Of a stretch of 64,000 nucleotides of DNA, positions 51,576-58,928 are shown piece by piece; the first letter of the stretch is position 1; each line of letters begins with the position of its first letter. The position numbers were made by a program, and so were the translations under genes. Below the pieces are notes generated by a model that was not told where the DNA came from, ran no database searches, and worked only from the letters and a program-made list of their open reading frames with translations. The stretch comes from Flammeovirga pacifica (lineage in GTDB: Bacteria; Bacteroidota; Bacteroidia; Cytophagales; Flammeovirgaceae), in the NCBI RefSeq assembly GCF_000807855.2, contig NZ_JRYR02000001.1:3292054-3356053 (forward strand), read 5' to 3'.

Positions 51576-52084
51576 AAAGAATTAAGCTTTCTGTAAAGCA
51601 CCATATCACTCATCGTATACTTATTCCATTACGTACGCTATTGAGGCAAGGAATGACACCTCACTTATTAGCTTGGAGTGTTACGGTAGGTCTTTTAATT
51701 GGATCCTCTCCTTTGTTAGGTATTTGTACTTGGCTTTGTATTTTGGCGGCTTCCATATTCCGTTTAAATCAATTTGCTATTCAGATAGCTAATTACGCCG
51801 TTTCGCCTATTCAAGTTTTTCTAATTATCCCTTATATAAAAGCAGGTACTTCACTATTTGGAAACAGTGCAAAAGGAGTCACTTTAGAAAAAATCCAAGA
51901 GGCATTAGATATTGGAATATTTCATGGTATAAAGGAAATGGGAATTTTAATGATACAAGGTGCAGCCGTTTGGATTGTTGTTTCTGCTATTATTGCCCTG
52001 CCTATGCAACTCCTATTAAGAATTGCTTTCAGAAAAATGTTGAAAAACATGAACAGTTCGGAGGAAAATAAAGTTACGGAGTAA
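51560..52084 (+). CDS. DUF2062 membrane protein
   Basis: The 174-residue protein matches the DUF2062 pattern: a short basic N-terminus, then a hydrophobic Gly/Pro-rich core (GMTPHLLAWSVTVGLLIGSSPLLGICTW at residues 31-58; NYAVSPIQVFLIIPYI) and two further membrane helices. The family is uncharacterised; in other bacteria it occurs next to glycosyltransferases or in envelope operons. It overlaps the rhomboid gene and lies 32 nt before mutY, so all three are probably one transcript. Confidence 0.8.
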   Translation: MDNILKRIKLSVKHHITHRILIPLRTLLRQGMTPHLLAWSVTVGLLIGSSPLLGICTWLCILAASIFRLNQFAIQIANYAVSPIQVFLIIPYIKAGTSLFGNSAKGVTLEKIQEALDIGIFHGIKEMGILMIQGAAVWIVVSAIIALPMQLLLRIAFRKMLKNMNSSEENKVTE

Positions 52085-52116
52085 AATATCTTATTCACTT
52101 AAACTAAATCAGAAGA

Positions 52117-53172
52117 ATGGATTTAGCCTCCAGCTTAATCAATTGGTACGAAAGTAATAAAAGAGATTTACCTTGGCGTCATACCCAAGATCCTTATAAA
52201 ATTTGGTTGTCTGAGATTATACTTCAACAAACTAGAGTACAACAAGGACTTCCCTATTACGAAAAATTTGTTAGTAATTTCCCTACAGTAAAAGACTTTG
52301 CTGAAGCGGATATTGATACCATACTACACTTATGGCAAGGCTTAGGGTACTACTCTAGAGCTAGAAATATGCATGTAGCAGCACAACAGGTCATCGATCA
52401 GTATAATGGCCATTTCCCTGATAACTACAAAGAATTACTTTCTTTAAAAGGAGTTGGTAATTATACTGCAGCAGCCATTGCTTCTTTTGCTTTTAGAGAA
52501 AAAGTAGCTACTGTTGATGGAAATGTCTACAGAGTTTTATCGAGGGTATTTAATATCGAAGAAGATATTGCTTCGGGTAAAGGACAAAAAATTTTCACTG
52601 AGGTGGCCAATCAATTGATATCGGAAAATCAACCTGATATTTTCAATCAGGCATTAATGGAATTTGGAGCTATACATTGTACTCCAAAACAACCCAAGTG
52701 TGAAACATGTCCTTTTGTTCAATCTTGTGAAAGTCGTTTACATCAAATTATTGATCAACGACCTGTAAAATTAAAAAAGGTAAAAGTGATTAATCAGTAT
52801 TTAAAATACCTTTTGATTGAACATGATGGTAAATACTTAATGAAAAAACGTCAAGAAGGTGACATTTGGGCAGGTCTTTTTGACTTCCCTTTGGTCATTA
52901 CTTCCGAAAAAGAACAATCTTTATCAAACGGCATTATTCTTGAAAACACACAATTAGGAATTAATACGAAAGATATTTTTTTCTCGAGTGAACCAATTAA
53001 GCATTTGTTATCACATAGAAGATTATTTATTGAATTTTTTCATGTAAAATTGCAAACTCTTTTGGATACTCAATCTGATATTTTTCAATATAGATGGATG
53101 GATATTAATGAAATTCAGTCGGTTGGAAAACCTATCATTTTAGAGAATTATTTGAGAAAGAATATTTATTAA
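52117..53172 (+). CDS. mutY: A/G-specific adenine DNA glycosylase
   Basis: The 351-residue repair enzyme removes adenine mispaired with 8-oxoguanine. It shows the helix-hairpin-helix LLSLKGVGNYTAAAIASFAF followed by VDGNVYRVLSRV (with the catalytic Asp), the iron-sulfur cluster spacing C-X6-C-X2-C-X5-C in residues CTPKQPKCETCPFVQSC, and a C-terminal NUDIX-like domain (about 228-350, EGDIWAGLFDFPLV) that reads the 8-oxoguanine. It precedes ssb, gldE and gldD, an order shared with other gliding Bacteroidota. Confidence 0.95.
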   Translation: MDLASSLINWYESNKRDLPWRHTQDPYKIWLSEIILQQTRVQQGLPYYEKFVSNFPTVKDFAEADIDTILHLWQGLGYYSRARNMHVAAQQVIDQYNGHFPDNYKELLSLKGVGNYTAAAIASFAFREKVATVDGNVYRVLSRVFNIEEDIASGKGQKIFTEVANQLISENQPDIFNQALMEFGAIHCTPKQPKCETCPFVQSCESRLHQIIDQRPVKLKKVKVINQYLKYLLIEHDGKYLMKKRQEGDIWAGLFDFPLVITSEKEQSLSNGIILENTQLGINTKDIFFSSEPIKHLLSHRRLFIEFFHVKLQTLLDTQSDIFQYRWMDINEIQSVGKPIILENYLRKNIY

Positions 53173-53311
53173 TTAATTTAGAATCTGAGAAGAAAATCTT
53201 TTCGATCATTAAGAGTACTTTTTGATACTACTTTTTATACATCGAACATATTAAATTTACTCTTCGATACTTAATGATTCATATCTTTTAATTAACAACC
53301 AAAACAAAACA

Positions 53312-53746
53312 ATGGCTGGAGTAAACAAAGTCATCTTAGTAGGAAATTTAGGGGCAGACCCTGAAGTAAGAAATTTAGAGGGAGGTACCAAAGTGGTTAC
53401 CTTATCCGTTGCTACATCCGAAAACTACACAGACAAAGACGGTAATCGTCAGACGCAAACGGAATGGCATAGAGTAACACTGTGGAGAGGCCTTGCAGGT
53501 GTAGCTGAACAATACCTTAAAAAAGGTAGTAAAGTTTACATCGAAGGAAAACTTTCTACTCGTAGTTACGAAAAAGATGGTATTACTAGATATACTACCG
53601 ATATTATTGGTAGAGATATGGTAATGCTAGATGCAAGACAGGACGGTCAAGCTTATGAGGGAGCAATGCCTCAGAGTACTACTGTAAATGAAGCACCTCA
53701 AGAAGTTGCTGCTGCTTCAGATACTAATGATGACCCTCCTTTCTAA
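53312..53746 (+). CDS. ssb: Single-stranded DNA-binding protein
   Basis: The 144-residue protein has one OB-fold: [17 protein letters not shown] at the start, [20 protein letters not shown], and [20 protein letters not shown]. It ends in the acidic tip DDPPF that binds replication and repair partners. The linker is short. It lies 21 nt before gldE. A wider gap after mutY (139 nt) suggests its own promoter, which I could not define. Confidence 0.96.
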   Translation: MAGVNKVILVGNLGADPEVRNLEGGTKVVTLSVATSENYTDKDGNRQTQTEWHRVTLWRGLAGVAEQYLKKGSKVYIEGKLSTRSYEKDGITRYTTDIIGRDMVMLDARQDGQAYEGAMPQSTTVNEAPQEVAAASDTNDDPPF

Positions 53747-53767
53747 AATTTAATATAAAAGAAATAC

Positions 53768-55153
53768 ATGGAAGGTGATCTATCACACCCAGTAATGCCA
53801 CTATTAACGTTAATCCTTCAAGATATTCCTTGGGGTGCTGCATTAATAGTGGTGCTTTTACTGATTTTATCTGGTATAATTTCAGGCTCAGAAGTGGCCT
53901 TTTTCTCCCTATCTGCTGATCAAATTAAAGAATGCAGAGAGGGTGAAGACAGTGTGGGAAAAAAAGTTTTTCAACTGTTACAAATACCACAAATTTTATT
54001 AGCTACAATATTAATTTGTAACAACTTTGTAAACGTTGCCATCGTTATGATTTCAACGTTTATAGCTTGGACCATAGCCGATTCAATAGGTATCGCTAGA
54101 GATGGTGCAGAAGTGTTTATCACACTCACGTTTGTTGTTACTGCACTTGTTGTCTTTATCGGAGAGATTGTCCCAAAAATCTACGCTACAAAAAACTCTC
54201 TTAACTTTGCTAAAAGCATGGTTACCTTTTGGCAGGTAGCTATTAAAATCTTTAAACCTTTTGCGTTGCTCCTTACTAGTATGGGGAATACTATGGAGAG
54301 AGCTTTGGCAAACAGAAATTATAACCTAGAAGTTTCTGTCAACGAATTTGATCAAGCAGTATCACTAGCTACTCAACATCAAGTTGATGATAAAGCCAGT
54401 GAAATGCTTAAAGGCATTGTCCGATTTGGATCTAAAACCGTGAAACAAATTATGGTTTCTAGAACAGATATGGACGCTTTGGATATTGAAATCGATTTTC
54501 ATGAATTGATGGACCATATCAATAAAAACTCCTTCTCGAGATTACCTGTTTATGATGATACCATTGATTCTCTTGTAGGTATCATATACATCAAAGACTT
54601 ACTCCCGTACCTTGATAAAAATGAACATTTTGAGTGGAAACGAATTATCCGAAAAGATATTTATTACGTTCCCGAATCAAAAAAAATTGATGAGCTTCTA
54701 AGAGACTTCCAAGAAAGAAGGGTTCATATGGCTATCATCGTAGATGAATATGGAGGAACAACTGGATTGGTAACATTAGAAGACATTATCGAAGAAATCG
54801 TTGGTGAAATTAACGATGAATTTGATGGAGACTTAGTGCAAGATTATATCAGTACTGACGCTAGTTTTAATTTAGATGGGAAAACTTCATTAATCGACTT
54901 TGAAAGATTAGTGATGCTTCCTGCAGATTATTTTGATAAAGTAAAAGGAGAAAGTGATTCAATTGGTGGTTTAATTCTTGAGTTATTACAAGAAATGCCT
55001 AAAACAGGTAAAAAAATCGACTATAAAGATATCACTTTTACTATTCGAGCAGTAGATAAAAAACGAATCAAAACAGTGCATGTAAAGTTCAATGATGAAG
55101 AACATGTAAGACGTTTACAAGCTGAATTCGAAGAAGACGAAACACAACCTTAA
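53768..55153 (+). CDS. gldE: Gliding motility-associated protein GldE (CNNM/HlyC-CorC family)
   Basis: The 461-residue membrane protein has a DUF21/CNNM membrane domain with about four helices (residues 20-190), two CBS domains (about 205-330, with MVSRTDMDALDIEIDF and HMAIIVDEYGGTTGLVTLED) and a C-terminal CorC_HlyC domain. Many such proteins are called hemolysins or Mg/Co transporters, but the neighbourhood with ssb upstream and gldD directly downstream identifies GldE, which supports GldD in Flavobacterium gliding and T9SS. Its stop codon overlaps the gldD start (TAATG). Confidence 0.9.
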   Translation: MEGDLSHPVMPLLTLILQDIPWGAALIVVLLLILSGIISGSEVAFFSLSADQIKECREGEDSVGKKVFQLLQIPQILLATILICNNFVNVAIVMISTFIAWTIADSIGIARDGAEVFITLTFVVTALVVFIGEIVPKIYATKNSLNFAKSMVTFWQVAIKIFKPFALLLTSMGNTMERALANRNYNLEVSVNEFDQAVSLATQHQVDDKASEMLKGIVRFGSKTVKQIMVSRTDMDALDIEIDFHELMDHINKNSFSRLPVYDDTIDSLVGIIYIKDLLPYLDKNEHFEWKRIIRKDIYYVPESKKIDELLRDFQERRVHMAIIVDEYGGTTGLVTLEDIIEEIVGEINDEFDGDLVQDYISTDASFNLDGKTSLIDFERLVMLPADYFDKVKGESDSIGGLILELLQEMPKTGKKIDYKDITFTIRAVDKKRIKTVHVKFNDEEHVRRLQAEFEEDETQP

Positions 55154-55758
55154 TGAAAACACTCACTTACATACTTCCATTATTATTATCGTGCCTATTT
55201 TTTAATTGTGGTACGTCAGAATCTGTGGCTTACTTACCTAAACCTAGAGGATACCACCGTCTTGAAATGCCTACTCACAGTTATGAAAAGAATGCCTTTA
55301 AAAACAATCAATTTAAAGGGTATCCTTATTCTTTTGAAGTAGCCAAGAATGCTTCTATTATTCCTGATGATTCTTTTATGTCAGAGCCTTATTGGGTGGA
55401 AGTACAGTATCCAGAATTTAAAGCAACAGTAGATATATCTTATAAAAAATTAGCCAACTTTGATTCCTTAATCGGGTATACCAATACTTCTAATGTACTT
55501 ACATTTAAACACAATGTAAGAGCTACTGCTATTGATGAGTATACGATTAGAACACCAAAAGGCTATACCGCTGTTTTATATGAAATTGAGGGAGATGTTC
55601 CTAGTCAATTTCAATTCTTTGTAACCGATTCTACAGAACACTTTTTTAGAGCAGCTTTATACTTTCCATCCTCAACGCAAAACGATTCTTTAGCACCTAT
55701 CATTGATTATGTTAAAGAGGATATGATACATATGATCAACACTTTAGAATGGCAATAA
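55153..55758 (+). CDS. gldD: Gliding motility lipoprotein GldD
   Basis: The 201-residue protein has a lipoprotein signal (LFFNCGTSE, Cys19). The mature N-terminus contains YLPKPRGYHRLEMPTHSY, the recognisable GldD start, followed by ...GYPYSFEVAKNASI and a C-terminal FRAALYF tract. GldD is an essential part of Bacteroidota gliding and type IX secretion, working with GldE, whose gene overlaps it by one nucleotide. The T9SS-tagged agarase in this window is an example of its likely dependants. Confidence 0.92.
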   Translation: MKTLTYILPLLLSCLFFNCGTSESVAYLPKPRGYHRLEMPTHSYEKNAFKNNQFKGYPYSFEVAKNASIIPDDSFMSEPYWVEVQYPEFKATVDISYKKLANFDSLIGYTNTSNVLTFKHNVRATAIDEYTIRTPKGYTAVLYEIEGDVPSQFQFFVTDSTEHFFRAALYFPSSTQNDSLAPIIDYVKEDMIHMINTLEWQ

Positions 55759-55766
55759 TTTCTTGA

Positions 55767-56162
55767 TTAAAACTTAAATTCTTTTTCTAATAAAAAGCAG
55801 GCTACTTCTAGTGTCTTTTTTAAATAATGAAGGCAGTGATCTCCCTTTACTATATAATTAAAAACGCCTAATGCCTGAAGATTGGCCACCTCATCCATAT
55901 GTTCCTGAGAAGATAAAACAATCATTAAAGTAGATTTTTTTATCCTCTTGATCTTTTTGAGTACTTCTTGTCCACTCATATTAGGCATTACCAAATCAGA
56001 CACAACAATGTCTGCGGGTTGTTCCTCAAAACGTTCGATCAAAGATGCTCCTTCTGAGAAAAACTCTACGGTTATCTTGGGTAATCTTTGTAAGGCAATT
56101 CTCATCAACATACTTTCTGTTGCATTGTCTTCTACAAAATAGATAATTGGGGTATTTTTCAT
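55767..56162 (-). CDS. Stand-alone receiver-domain response regulator
   Basis: The 131-residue protein is a single CheY-like receiver: acidic residues in FVEDNATE, phospho-acceptor Asp56 in VSDLVMPNMSG, the conserved Ser/Thr in IVLSSQEH and Lys in YIVKGD. The Lys-Pro usual at this point is replaced by Lys-Gly. It has no output domain and no adjacent kinase, so it probably relays phosphate or works by protein binding. It converges on gldD with only 8 nt between the stops. Confidence 0.88.
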   Translation of the reverse strand: MKNTPIIYFVEDNATESMLMRIALQRLPKITVEFFSEGASLIERFEEQPADIVVSDLVMPNMSGQEVLKKIKRIKKSTLMIVLSSQEHMDEVANLQALGVFNYIVKGDHCLHYLKKTLEVACFLLEKEFKF

Positions 56163-56547
56163 GGTTATTTATCAACACACCTTATATACAGTTGTACAAA
56201 GAAAATCGGGAGTTCTGAATTTTCATTTCTTGTCTACTCCTCATTAGAATATCATCGCATAGTTATTGGCTATGCTATTCTACATTGAGAGGCTAAAAAA
56301 TAATTATCCAACTTTTATGTGCAACTACCTAAGTGTTCTATTCTAGTCAGTATTTATTTAAATTAATGAAATCAATAGTGATAATAATTATAACATCAAG
56401 TTATATTTATGTATTCTTTATTTGTTTCCTTTTATTCAAAAGTAAATACAACTTTTTTGTATTTATAAATCGGATAAAAATCACTTTTAATAAAGATTTT
56501 TATATCGAATTTAGACATCAAAATTGATCCATATAGAACAAATCATC
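56163..56547. other. Intergenic region upstream of ispD
   Basis: AT-rich sequence with no clear promoter box. A 64-codon frame at 56333-56527 is hydrophobic but consists almost entirely of Ile, Phe, Tyr, Lys and Asn codons, as expected from random AT-rich DNA. I do not call it a gene. Confidence 0.4.
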
Positions 56548-57210
56548 ATGAAAAAATATAGTATTATAGTTGCTGGAGGAAAAGGTTTACGAATGGGAAG
56601 TGAACTACCAAAACAATTTATAGAGCTTAAAGGGCTTCCTATCTTAATGCATACCATTAATAAATTTCATGAAGCTGATAAAACCACTAATATTATTGTT
56701 ACTCTTCCGAAAGATCAAAAGGTTACGTGGGCAGAATTAGTTCAAAAGCATCAGTTCAGCACCCCACATCAAATAGTTACTGGAGGAGCAACAAGGTATC
56801 ATTCTGTAGACAATGCTTTACAATACATTCCTGCTCATGATTGTGTTATTGCAATTCATGATGGTGTAAGACCACTTGTTAGCACAGAGGTTATCCAAGA
56901 AAGTTATACACAAGCTATTCAACACGGTGCAGCTGTGCCTACTGTTCCTTTAAAAGAATCTCTTAGAGAAATTACTAAAGACGGAAATTTCGCAAAGAAT
57001 AGAAGTGATTTTAGACTAGTTCAAACACCTCAAACATTTAGAGGCGATATTATACTTCATGCTTTCGAGAATGGGTATCAAGAATTCTTTACTGATGATG
57101 CAAGTGTAGCTGAATTTAATGGCTTTGCTATGCACCTTTTTGATGGAAATTATGAAAATATAAAAGTCACTACACCTGAAGATTTAAAATTAGGGGAAGT
57201 ACTGAGTTAA
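56548..57210 (+). CDS. ispD: 2-C-methyl-D-erythritol 4-phosphate cytidylyltransferase
   Basis: The 220-residue enzyme makes CDP-methylerythritol in the MEP isoprenoid route, two steps after dxs. The nucleotide-binding start SIIVAGGKGLRMGSELPKQF and the tracts VTGGATRYHSVDNAL, AIHDGVRPLVS, RLVQTPQTFR, TDDASVAE and NIKVTTPEDL are diagnostic. The ATG at 56548 is chosen over an upstream TTG because MKKYSIIVAGG is the usual start. It is monocistronic. Confidence 0.96.
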   Translation: MKKYSIIVAGGKGLRMGSELPKQFIELKGLPILMHTINKFHEADKTTNIIVTLPKDQKVTWAELVQKHQFSTPHQIVTGGATRYHSVDNALQYIPAHDCVIAIHDGVRPLVSTEVIQESYTQAIQHGAAVPTVPLKESLREITKDGNFAKNRSDFRLVQTPQTFRGDIILHAFENGYQEFFTDDASVAEFNGFAMHLFDGNYENIKVTTPEDLKLGEVLS

Positions 57211-57227
57211 AATATTTTGTTGTAAAC

Positions 57228-57266
57228 AAAAAAGCATCAGCAGATAAATTCTACTGATGCTTTTTT
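57228..57266. terminator. Bidirectional terminator between ispD and the DUF2795 gene
   Basis: The stem AAAAAAGCATCAG/CTGATGCTTTTTT (57228-57240 with 57254-57266) has a 13-nt loop and is flanked by A6 and T6. Confidence 0.92.
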
Positions 57267-57279
57267 CTTTTGTGGGATA

Positions 57280-57501
57280 TTAATATTCATCTTCATTAAA
57301 GAAGAAGTCATCCTTTGTAGGATAATCTGGCCAGATTTCTTCGATACTTTCATATGGTTCACCATCATCCTCCAATTCTTGAAGATTTTCGATCACCTCA
57401 ACAGGAGCACCTGTACGATCAGAAAAGTCAATTAATTCATCTTTTGTTGCAGGCCATGGCGCATCTTCTAAGTATGATGCTAATTCTAGTGTCCAGTACA
57501 T
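57280..57501 (-). CDS. DUF2795 small acidic protein
   Basis: The 73-residue, very acidic protein starts MYWTLELASYLEDAPWPATK, continues ELIDFSDRTGAPVEVIENLQ and ends EEIWPDYPTKDDFFFNEDEY. This sequence is typical of a DUF2795 branch that is strongly conserved across Bacteroidota. The strong conservation implies an important cytoplasmic role, but none is established. An 8-bp inverted repeat lies 37-57 nt upstream of its start and may be an operator. Confidence 0.85.
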   Translation of the reverse strand: MYWTLELASYLEDAPWPATKDELIDFSDRTGAPVEVIENLQELEDDGEPYESIEEIWPDYPTKDDFFFNEDEY

Positions 57502-57537
57502 ATTATATATTTATAATTTTGTGATACTTTTACAATT

Positions 57538-57558
57538 ATCGAAATAAATAATTTCGAT
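57538..57558. promoter_or_regulatory. 8-bp inverted repeat upstream of the DUF2795 gene
   Basis: ATCGAAAT (57538-57545) and ATTTCGAT (57551-57558) form a perfect inverted repeat with a 5-nt centre. It is a possible regulator site; no matching second copy was found near other genes. Confidence 0.4.
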
Positions 57559-57743
57559 GTTATTTTTGCGAAAATAGTATTTTTTTTGAATTAGTCAATA
57601 ACCTTTTAAGTTAGGTTGATTAAAAACTAACTTTAATTCAATACTTAAATAAAATTCATCAAGTATTTAACATATGAAATTTTAATTTAAGTACTACTCT
57701 TGATACTCATTTTTAAGGTAAAAGGTTTTTAAAAATCACTTTT

Positions 57744-58400
57744 TTATTGATTTGTATACACAATTCTTGATTTATAAACTCCATTTAATTCACAATCTTT
57801 TATTTCTAAAGGAATAAACCCAGATCCTACTTTATTGTAGTGCTTTTTCCTCCAAGAACCGTCTTGCTTTTGTAAATACATGGTTACCTCTACTTTTTCT
57901 CCCATAGGTGTAAATACTTCACCTTGTTTAAAGTAAGTACCTGTAGTTTCCCCTTCACATTCTTTGTAAGGGTATTTGTCTGTCACTCTAAATTTTGGAT
58001 TTTTACCTTTAGAGGTATGTTTTTCTTTCACTTGTGTGATGCTTGGCATACGCTTCCCTTCATTATTAGCGTAATCTGCTAAAGCATAATAGTTACCAGT
58101 AAAATTACAACTAGTAATATCTAATTTAACCACTCCGCCGCCTTTTCTTTTATATACTTGTTTAGACCAAGAACCATCATAATTCTGGAGATAGATATAA
58201 ATATCTACATATTCATTCGGATCAGCTGATCGAACGATACCCTCTATAAGATGAAGTCCACCAAGTGGACAAGAACGGGGAACTTCTTGTTTAATAACAG
58301 TAAAAGTTGGTCTTGCAGATTGATCAATAGTAGCATAATCATTAAAGTCACCAACGGAAAAAATAAATAATAAGAATAGAGTATATATAGCAGTTTGCAT
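57744..58400 (-). CDS. Uncharacterised secreted protein with a duplicated domain
   Basis: I do not recognise the family. The 218-residue protein has a signal-peptide-like N-terminus (residues 1-18). Two homologous segments follow, about 42-115 and 147-216. Each starts with a Cys (PRSCPLGG and YKECEGE) and shares YLQxxDGSWxKxxYxxxGxGxxxLxIxxCxxxGxY, for example YLQNYDGSWSKQVYKRKGGG against YLQKQDGSWRKKHYNKVGSG. The paired cysteines in each copy suggest one disulfide per domain. A 30-residue Lys-rich linker separates the copies. It is alone on the minus strand with 240 nt of gene-free DNA on one side and 526 nt on the other. Confidence 0.7.
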   Translation of the reverse strand: MQTAIYTLFLLFIFSVGDFNDYATIDQSARPTFTVIKQEVPRSCPLGGLHLIEGIVRSADPNEYVDIYIYLQNYDGSWSKQVYKRKGGGVVKLDITSCNFTGNYYALADYANNEGKRMPSITQVKEKHTSKGKNPKFRVTDKYPYKECEGETTGTYFKQGEVFTPMGEKVEVTMYLQKQDGSWRKKHYNKVGSGFIPLEIKDCELNGVYKSRIVYTNQ

Positions 58401-58926
58401 AATGATATATATCGTTTTCAGTAAAGATATACTTCACAAAAAAAAGTCAATGAATAGAAACTAAAATAAGGGTATAAGCCCCAATTTTTCAATTAAACAT
58501 TAATTTAACAAATTATGTACTAAAATTGGTCTGTTAACAAATAAATTCCTTGAAACTATTTTACTTTTTCATTTTGTAATCCAAAAAGAACCAACACCTA
58601 ACATCATGCACTTGTTATTTACATTTGTTTAAATTTATAAAACTCACAATCAATCATTTAGTTAAAAGCTGTGAATTTATGCAGAAATAATTGAAGAGTT
58701 ATTTTGGTTTATTTATTAAATGAATGTAAATTTGAGTTATCAAATAAAGATAATAATAGTTGATAAGCTACTTTCTACTATAAGATATTATGTAGGCCGA
58801 AAGGTCTATGTTGTTGTTTGTTCACCCTATTGAAGCTATTTTCTCATTGCCACTTTCTACAAAAGACATCAAGCTACTATTTACACCCTTACATATACAA
58901 GACGCCTATTTATAGGCGTCTTTTTT
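58401..58926. other. Gene-free region holding a putative plus-strand RNA gene
   Basis: The left 300 nt show no ORF or repeat. The right 220 nt hold a full plus-strand promoter, a structured segment and a terminator (described separately), although both flanking genes are on the minus strand. Confidence 0.6.
58704..58734 (+). promoter_or_regulatory. Plus-strand promoter (TTG-N20-TAAATTTG) of the putative RNA
   Basis: TTG at 58704-58706 and TAAATTTG at 58727-58734 are 20 nt apart, a full match to the Bacteroidota consensus TTG-N17-23-TAnnTTTG. No plus-strand ORF follows before the terminator at 58899-58928. Confidence 0.6.
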
Positions 58927-58928
58927 TT
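58741..58928 (+). ncRNA. Putative structured noncoding RNA of about 190 nt
   Basis: The interval runs from the predicted start of a consensus promoter to the T-run of a strong terminator and contains no ORF. A 9-bp hairpin capped by a GAAA tetraloop lies at 58790-58811 (ATGTAGGCC/GGTCTATGT with G-U pairs). The terminator stem is GACGCCTA/TAGGCGTC with a T8 tail. AAGCTAYT-like motifs recur at about 58765, 58833 and 58871. The length would fit 6S RNA or a trans-acting sRNA, but I could not fold it into the 6S shape or match the SRP RNA core. The start is approximate. Confidence 0.5.
58899..58928 (+). terminator. Plus-strand terminator of the putative RNA
   Basis: A 10-bp stem (58899-58908 with 58913-58922) has a TTTA loop and T8 on the plus strand. 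The minus-strand RNA lacks a U-run at this hairpin, so it is oriented against the flanking genes. Confidence 0.85.

Noticed and set aside
56333-56527. 64-codon hydrophobic frame upstream of ispD
   Set aside because: Composition (Ile, Phe, Tyr, Lys, Asn) is what random AT-rich DNA gives; no start signal, no terminator, no recognisable pattern.
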